64,000 nt of DNA, taken from positions 186,001-250,000 of the forward strand of contig JAFZOK010000017.1 in assembly GCA_017550655.1 (NCBI GenBank), in the 5' to 3' direction. Origin of the DNA: Bacteroidales bacterium. GTDB lineage: Bacteria > Bacteroidota > Bacteroidia > Bacteroidales > UBA932. Made by a program: the position numbers and the translations under genes. The notes under the pieces were generated by a model. The model had not been told where the DNA came from. It did not search any database and saw only the letters and a list, made by a program, of their open reading frames with translations. This document shows positions 59,293 through 64,000 of this stretch, in pieces (position 1 is the stretch's first letter; every line of letters begins with the position of its first letter).

Positions 59293-61337
59293 TATTCGAG
59301 CAGAGCAATCACTCCGTCCATCGTTGAGACAAGTAATTGCCTGTTTCCAACAGGAAGGGCGTAGTTTACAAGAGCCCCTGCAACATTGTGCTGCCAGGCA
59401 ACCGAGCCGTCCGAGCAGTTAAGGGCAAAGACATTGCCCTTGTCGGTCGAAATGAAGAGCAGTCCCTTTCCGTCCTTCCCCGCATTTTCCTTTACGGTTA
59501 TCGGAGACGGGGCTATCTCGTATTTGTATTCCGTGATTGTCTGCCAGGCAGCCATCTCCTTAGGATCCAGCACAATGGCCTTGCCGTCCGAGATGGACGC
59601 TCCGTCAAGTGCAGAATCTATTTTGGCAATGGAATATGCCCTTACAGTATCCTTCATGCACTTGATGTAATACTCTCCCTTATCCGGAGAAAGGCCGATG
59701 GCTTCCCTTCCGCCGTAGATTGTGGAAAGGGTGATTCCGTATTCGGCATCTATCACATAGCTTATCCTGTCGGGATTCACAATGAAAATCTTGCCCCTGG
59801 ATTTAACCGGCCATACCTGCGCCGGAGAAAAGTTCCTTACGCTCTTTGGAGTTGTCCAGCTCCACTGCAGATGTCCGCTTTTCGGGTCAAAGGAATAAAG
59901 AGTGTTGCCCCAGTCTCCGATGACCACCTGATCCTTGTCCACGTATGGGCGGCTTACCACAAATCCCTTCATCTTCTTGTAACTCCACATTAACTTTCCT
60001 GTCTTGAGGTTTATTGCCCGGAAAATGCCGTCAGAAGCCCCGATATAGGCCGTTTCCTTCAAGATATTGGCGCTGCCAAGTACAGACTTGCCGCAAGCGA
60101 GTTTCCACCTTAATTTGCCGTTTTCCGGATTCAGGCAGTAGATGTTGTTGTCAGAACTTCCCACCACAACATATTCCCCTGAAACTGCAGGAGTGGAGAA
60201 TATCTTCCCTTCCGTTTTGAACTCCCACTTTTTCTTTCCGTTTACGGCATCCAGGCCATAGATCATTCCAGCCTCATCGGCGAATATGACAATATCCCCT
60301 TCCTGAACTCCACCGGAAACAGATGGCAGTGCGTTGAATCCCGCTCCCGGTACAACCATCCCCTTCTTCCTCCATATTGCCGCGCCACTTCCGATGTCTG
60401 CATTGTTTTCATATCTCCAGACTTCCTTAACCTGAGGGAACCTAACATTGAAATCATTCTTGGGATGCTCATACACAATGTTATCCGGATAAGCCTTGCC
60501 CTGACTTAGCCTGACGGTGTACCATACCTTTCCCGGCTCCTTCTTGCCCACAATCTTGTCCTGGAAAGTAATCAGAGAGCCCTTCAGCTCGGCGATGACA
60601 TATCCCTTGTCTCCCTTAGCCGTTGCCAAAGTAGAGCGGATTATCACTCCCGGAACTCCCTCGTATTCCATAGCCCTGTCCACGTGCCAGTGGCCTGAGA
60701 ACACCAGCTGGATGTTCTTTGTTTTCAGAAGTTCCAGCACATTGTCATACTTGAGAAGGGATGTGTCCAGTGGATAATGGTTCACATAAAACAGCGGCTG
60801 AGCCTCAGGCATCTTCCCTATCTGCTCCTCCAGCCAGAGCATGCTCTCCCTTGGAACCAGCGCCGGAGCCATCCTGATGTTAGGCCCGCACGGAGTTCCC
60901 AGGAACTTTATTCCACCCGCCTCAAATTCAAACCTTTCGTATCCGAATATACGGGTAAATGAATTGGTTCCGCTCTCGCTCCATGTAGCGTCGTGATTAC
61001 CCGGAATGATGAACCACGGCATCTTAAGCTGGTCTAATATTTTCTTCGCCGATGCTATCTCATCGTCCGAACCGAAGTTCGCGATATCTCCCGTTATCAG
61101 CACAAACTGTATTTCAGGATCCTTGTTTATGTCCTCCACACAATCCAGCGTTCCCTGTTCACTCGGTGTACCTACAGAAATGTGCACATCGCTCATAACG
61201 GCAAACTTCAGAGAACCGTCCTCCTTTGCAGGAATCCTGACTCCTGAATAAGTTCCGTCCTTTTTCTCCTGTGCAAACAAAACAACTGCAGCCGTCATCA
61301 AGACAGCCACAGTCAACATAAACTTCCTGAAATACAT
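59289..61337 (-). CDS. Exported metallophosphoesterase fused to a PQQ-type beta-propeller
   Basis: 682 residues. Signal MYFRKFMLTVAVLMTAAVVLFAQ. Residues ~40-250 are a calcineurin-like phosphoesterase with all metal motifs: MSDVHIS, LITGDIANFG, IPGNHDATW, VNHYPLD and FSGHWHVDR. The C-terminal ~360 residues are PQQ-like propeller blades (GLDAVNGKKKWEFKTEGKI, CLNPENGKLRWKLACGK, AINLKTGKLMWSYKKMKG). The substrate is unknown. It lies 10 bp after batE and is probably in the same operon. Confidence 0.9.
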   Translation of the reverse strand: MYFRKFMLTVAVLMTAAVVLFAQEKKDGTYSGVRIPAKEDGSLKFAVMSDVHISVGTPSEQGTLDCVEDINKDPEIQFVLITGDIANFGSDDEIASAKKILDQLKMPWFIIPGNHDATWSESGTNSFTRIFGYERFEFEAGGIKFLGTPCGPNIRMAPALVPRESMLWLEEQIGKMPEAQPLFYVNHYPLDTSLLKYDNVLELLKTKNIQLVFSGHWHVDRAMEYEGVPGVIIRSTLATAKGDKGYVIAELKGSLITFQDKIVGKKEPGKVWYTVRLSQGKAYPDNIVYEHPKNDFNVRFPQVKEVWRYENNADIGSGAAIWRKKGMVVPGAGFNALPSVSGGVQEGDIVIFADEAGMIYGLDAVNGKKKWEFKTEGKIFSTPAVSGEYVVVGSSDNNIYCLNPENGKLRWKLACGKSVLGSANILKETAYIGASDGIFRAINLKTGKLMWSYKKMKGFVVSRPYVDKDQVVIGDWGNTLYSFDPKSGHLQWSWTTPKSVRNFSPAQVWPVKSRGKIFIVNPDRISYVIDAEYGITLSTIYGGREAIGLSPDKGEYYIKCMKDTVRAYSIAKIDSALDGASISDGKAIVLDPKEMAAWQTITEYKYEIAPSPITVKENAGKDGKGLLFISTDKGNVFALNCSDGSVAWQHNVAGALVNYALPVGNRQLLVSTMDGVIALLEY

Positions 61338-61347
61338 ATAAAACGGT

Positions 61348-62121
61348 TTAAATAACTTCTATGTCAGAGGTTTTAATCCAGCCCTGGCGGCCGTCCTGAA
61401 TCTCGATCTTACTCCACTGCTCAACGCTTTCAAGGATCTTTACCTTGGTTCCCTCGTGTAGGACGAAGATGCTGTTGCCTCCTGCCGCAGGAGAACTCTT
61501 TACGCTTCCGATGTTTTCAACCACTACCGCAGTGTCATTCCCGGTGGACTGCCTTGCAAGGCTAAGAGAGAACAGAAAACTGAAAATGGTAAAGAGAAGT
61601 AGTATCATCGCGATGATAAAATAAAGCCTTCTTGAAGAAGTGGAGCGGCCGAACTTGCAAAGCAGAAGCAGTGCAACACCTATTGCAAGCAGTATCAGCG
61701 AAACAATTGCCCAGGCGTTGGAAGACAGCTTGTTGCGGAGATTCCTAACCCACTCCACCAGAATGAACTGGGGAACGGAATCTATCTTGTCCAGAGTCTG
61801 GAGTCTTGCCATATCAAGGTTGTTGCGTATGTCCTTGTCTGCAGGATCAAGCTTGAGGGCTCTCTCGTAATAGAGGATTGCCTTGCCTACGCTTCCCTTG
61901 CGGTAGAAGGCGTTACCCAGATTGTAAAAGAGGGAAGAAGAAACAGCTCCGGCCGTTTCCAGAGACTGGTACTCGCGGATGGCACCGTCAAAATCACCTA
62001 CTGCGTATGCTTCCTCGGCACTCTTCCAGATAGCGGCCTGGCTTTTAGGAGCCTCCGTTTCCTGGGCGATTAGGCCTGTTGCAAAGCAGGCAATAGCAAG
62101 TGTGAGTAAAAACCTTTTCAT
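61348..62121 (-). CDS. batE: BatE-like TPR/SH3 membrane protein
   Basis: 257 residues from ATG 62121 (62127 is alternative). Signal peptide, TPR repeats (SSSLFYNLGNAFYRKGSVGKAILYYERALKLDPADKD, residues ~62-100), two transmembrane helices (AWAIVSLILLAIGVALLLLC and LYFIIAMILLLFTIFSFLF), and a C-terminal SH3-like domain (LHEGTKVKILESVEQWSKIEI). This is the BatE arrangement of the Bat aerotolerance operon. It begins 11 bp after batD. Confidence 0.88.
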   Translation of the reverse strand: MKRFLLTLAIACFATGLIAQETEAPKSQAAIWKSAEEAYAVGDFDGAIREYQSLETAGAVSSSLFYNLGNAFYRKGSVGKAILYYERALKLDPADKDIRNNLDMARLQTLDKIDSVPQFILVEWVRNLRNKLSSNAWAIVSLILLAIGVALLLLCKFGRSTSSRRLYFIIAMILLLFTIFSFLFSLSLARQSTGNDTAVVVENIGSVKSSPAAGGNSIFVLHEGTKVKILESVEQWSKIEIQDGRQGWIKTSDIEVI

Positions 62122-62132
62122 CTCCATATCCT

Positions 62133-64000
62133 TTACAATTTGTTCTCGAATCCAGAAATAAGTTCAGCAGCCTTGCGGTACTGCGCATCCATTGCTCCGG
62201 CAGCACCTTCAGGAGAATAGCGCACCATCTCGCAATCATCCAGAAGTGCGATCAGGTCCTTGACATCCTCCTGCGGAACATTCTTGGAAAGTAGGGTCTC
62301 CTGAATGACATCCCTCTGAAGGTCAGACCGCTGGATGGAAAGTTTGTCTGCAGTGTAACCCAGAATGGCCTTGTGGAGTTCCTCGTAGAATTCCTGCACC
62401 TTGTTCTGGGAAAGGAAAGTCTGGGCCTGGCGCAGCCTCTGTCGGGCAACCTTGTTGGCCTTGCGGTTACGGCTGCGCACAACATCCTTCCTCAAGGCGA
62501 TCCTGTCTTTCATAAGCTTGGTCACCAGGAAGAACAGGCCTGCCAAAATTGCGGCTATTACATAATATATCCAGTTGAACACCAGGAAGTTTTCTCCCTT
62601 CATGGAAGGCATTGCTGTCTTGATGTAGCGTATATCCTCTCCAAGATTGTTTACGGTTTTCTGGGTTTGCGGGATATACATTCCGCCGGTGTTCTGGGAA
62701 GTTCCCTTGCCAACCTTAACGGTAATTGTATCTGTCGTCAAAGTCCTGTACTGCCTCTGTCCAAGGTCAAAGTACGAGTAATGGATCGGAGGAATCTCAT
62801 ATACGCCCTCTCCTCTTGGAATGAACGGATATTCAATGGTTTTCTTTCCGGAATAGCCCTCAATGGAGTTGGAGAAGTTGTTGGTGCTCTTGGCATCGTA
62901 TCTCTCGAAATCCGGCGGGAAGGAAACCACAGGATTCTCAATCAAATTGAGGTTGCCGCTTCCGCTAAGTTCAACGATGAGGGAAGCCGCCTCATTGGCA
63001 TTAAGGCTGTCCTTTGTAAGGCGGGCTGTCATATTCAGTTTGCCCACTCCGCCGCCGAAGGTAGAAGGAGCGCCGCTTGGAATCTCTGAAACGTGAACGG
63101 ATAGCTTACCTGTGGAAAGGCGTTTCTTGACATAGTTGCGGTCCACCATATCGAAGAAATCGTCCAGGATGCTGCGGCCCCTTGGCTGGGAAGCCACCTC
63201 CACCTGGACAACCATCTCGGCCGGATCAATCGTTAGCGTTCCACTCTTCTGAGGCATAAGCATATACCGGCGGATAACCGCACTGTTGTATATCTGGTTC
63301 CCGACCTTCTCCCTTACGAAATTCAGGTTCTGCGGAGCCTCGGTCTCCTGGCTCCAGAAACCGTTGAACACAGGGAACTTTATATCCTCGAAACCAACAA
63401 TATTGCTTCTTGTATAAATCTTGAGGACTGCCGTAACAGGCTCGCCCTTGAAGACTTTGGTCTTGTTCAGAGACAGTCTCAGGAACAGGTCTGCCTTGCC
63501 GTAGGTAATGGCAGGATCGTCGTCATAGTCCTGGCTGCGGTTCTGGGTCTGGGACTGAGCCTGGGAAGAAGCGGCGGACGGCTGAGCCTGCTGTGTCTGA
63601 GTCTGTGAAGAAGCCTGCTGGCCGGAAGAACCCTTTACAATCTCTATGGAAAGAGGATTGGTTGTATAGGTTGTCCCTTCTATATCTGCGCTTGCCGAAG
63701 AAACAGTCACCGTTCCCTGATCCGAAGCCTCCAGAACGTATGTGTAAGTTTTGGTGTAGGAGCTTGACCTCTTGCCGTTTATGATAGTAGAACTCCAGGA
63801 TGTGGAAGTGGTTGGGCCTGCTATGACATCTGCTCCGGCAAAGGATGGAGGATTAAAATTGGAAACCTCTCCGTTAGCCACAAACTTTACAAGAAACCTC
63901 TCGCCATCACCCACTACATTAGGGGCTTCCACCTTGAAACTGTTCTGCGCCCAAAGGCAGGACGCACTCAGCACAAGGCTTACAATCAACGATAATCTCA
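62133..64000 (-). CDS. batD: BatD-like protein, start at the window edge
   Basis: At least 622 codons. The frame runs to the right end of the window: minus-strand TGAGATTATCG at 64000-63990 reads as ATG-AGA-TTA-TCG if the next base supplies an A, giving MRLSLIVSLVLSASCLWAQ, an ideal signal peptide, so the true start is probably one base beyond. The body is beta-rich (NSFKVEAPNVVGDGERFLVKF; FKGEPVTAVLKIYTRSN), has a Gln/Ser-rich linker near residue 130, one transmembrane helix (WIYYVIAAILAGLFFLVTKL) and a helical cytosolic end, as in BatD of the Bat operon. BatA/B/C presumably lie upstream. Confidence 0.88.
   Translation of the reverse strand, partial: RLSLIVSLVLSASCLWAQNSFKVEAPNVVGDGERFLVKFVANGEVSNFNPPSFAGADVIAGPTTSTSWSSTIINGKRSSSYTKTYTYVLEASDQGTVTVSSASADIEGTTYTTNPLSIEIVKGSSGQQASSQTQTQQAQPSAASSQAQSQTQNRSQDYDDDPAITYGKADLFLRLSLNKTKVFKGEPVTAVLKIYTRSNIVGFEDIKFPVFNGFWSQETEAPQNLNFVREKVGNQIYNSAVIRRYMLMPQKSGTLTIDPAEMVVQVEVASQPRGRSILDDFFDMVDRNYVKKRLSTGKLSVHVSEIPSGAPSTFGGGVGKLNMTARLTKDSLNANEAASLIVELSGSGNLNLIENPVVSFPPDFERYDAKSTNNFSNSIEGYSGKKTIEYPFIPRGEGVYEIPPIHYSYFDLGQRQYRTLTTDTITVKVGKGTSQNTGGMYIPQTQKTVNNLGEDIRYIKTAMPSMKGENFLVFNWIYYVIAAILAGLFFLVTKLMKDRIALRKDVVRSRNRKANKVARQRLRQAQTFLSQNKVQEFYEELHKAILGYTADKLSIQRSDLQRDVIQETLLSKNVPQEDVKDLIALLDDCEMVRYSPEGAAGAMDAQYRKAAELISGFENKL

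Noticed and set aside
59198..59422. Short frame across the palindromic element
   Set aside because: It runs through the hairpins and into the antisense of the phosphoesterase gene; its composition reflects the palindrome, not a protein.
1..64000. CRISPR arrays, tRNA or rRNA genes, transposases
   Set aside because: No spaced direct repeats, cloverleaf genes, ribosomal RNA cores or DDE/DEDD transposase frames were seen on either strand.

Overview
The window looks like a chromosomal segment from a Bacteroidota bacterium, most likely a gut-type Bacteroidales. The reasons are the repeated TAnnTTTG (-7) promoter boxes, lipoproteins with BACON and PKD-like domains, TonB-dependent receptors with carboxypeptidase-regulatory N-termini, Bat genes, DUF4491, the scarcity of strong Shine-Dalgarno sites, and dense operons on both strands. 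No rRNA, tRNA, transposase or CRISPR array was recognised.

Layout. 1-4.9 kb: 3' end of a DnaQ-like exonuclease, a RhuM/Fic protein, an AAA+ ATPase and WYL-regulator pair sharing a putative operator, and an alkyltransferase with a lysine-rich tail. 5-8.7 kb: secreted thioredoxin-fold and nitroreductase proteins, a secreted unknown, a small repeat protein and YbaK. 8.8-17.9 kb: a YeiH-type transporter with a structured leader, then mostly housekeeping genes (trpS, a TlpA-like thioredoxin, an ABC ATPase, queD, polA, a sigma factor, rsmG). 17.9-20.5 kb: a type II restriction-modification pair on the minus strand, preceded by what looks like a promoter - structured RNA - intrinsic terminator unit. 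20.7-31.8 kb: an orphan HicB, rpmH, a PASTA protein and rluD on the plus strand; then two tandem outer-membrane barrel paralogs, ruvC, serS, rpmA and rplU on the minus strand.

31.9-44.5 kb is one long plus-strand run of eight tightly packed genes: ATPase, Sir2, a duplicated-domain BACON lipoprotein, an exported non-specific nuclease, an exported endonuclease/exonuclease/phosphatase, a TonB receptor, a DUF5689-like lipoprotein and an M3 peptidase. I read its core as a surface system for capturing and degrading extracellular nucleic acid, analogous in layout to a polysaccharide utilisation locus. 44.5-46.9 kb is a second TonB receptor, probably for a siderophore-like ligand.

47.2-49.3 kb is a compact RiPP cluster on the minus strand: a 62-residue Cys-rich precursor, an intrinsic terminator, a radical SAM/SPASM maturase and a PqqD-like recognition protein. 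49.3-53.2 kb is a cobalamin-riboswitch-controlled btuB operon with a PKD-type surface lipoprotein. 53.3-59.1 kb is an alpha-2-macroglobulin without the thioester motif. A 137-147 bp near-perfect, multi-branched palindromic element (59.15-59.29 kb) separates it from a minus-strand operon of batD, batE and a phosphoesterase/beta-propeller protein; batD starts at or just past the right edge of the window.

The best candidates for undescribed biology are the RiPP cluster, the structured RNA ahead of the restriction-modification genes, the palindromic element at 59.2 kb, the AAA/WYL operator pair, the nucleic-acid-capture operon, and a group of genes whose -7 box lies only 6-7 nt before the ATG and which are therefore probably leaderless.
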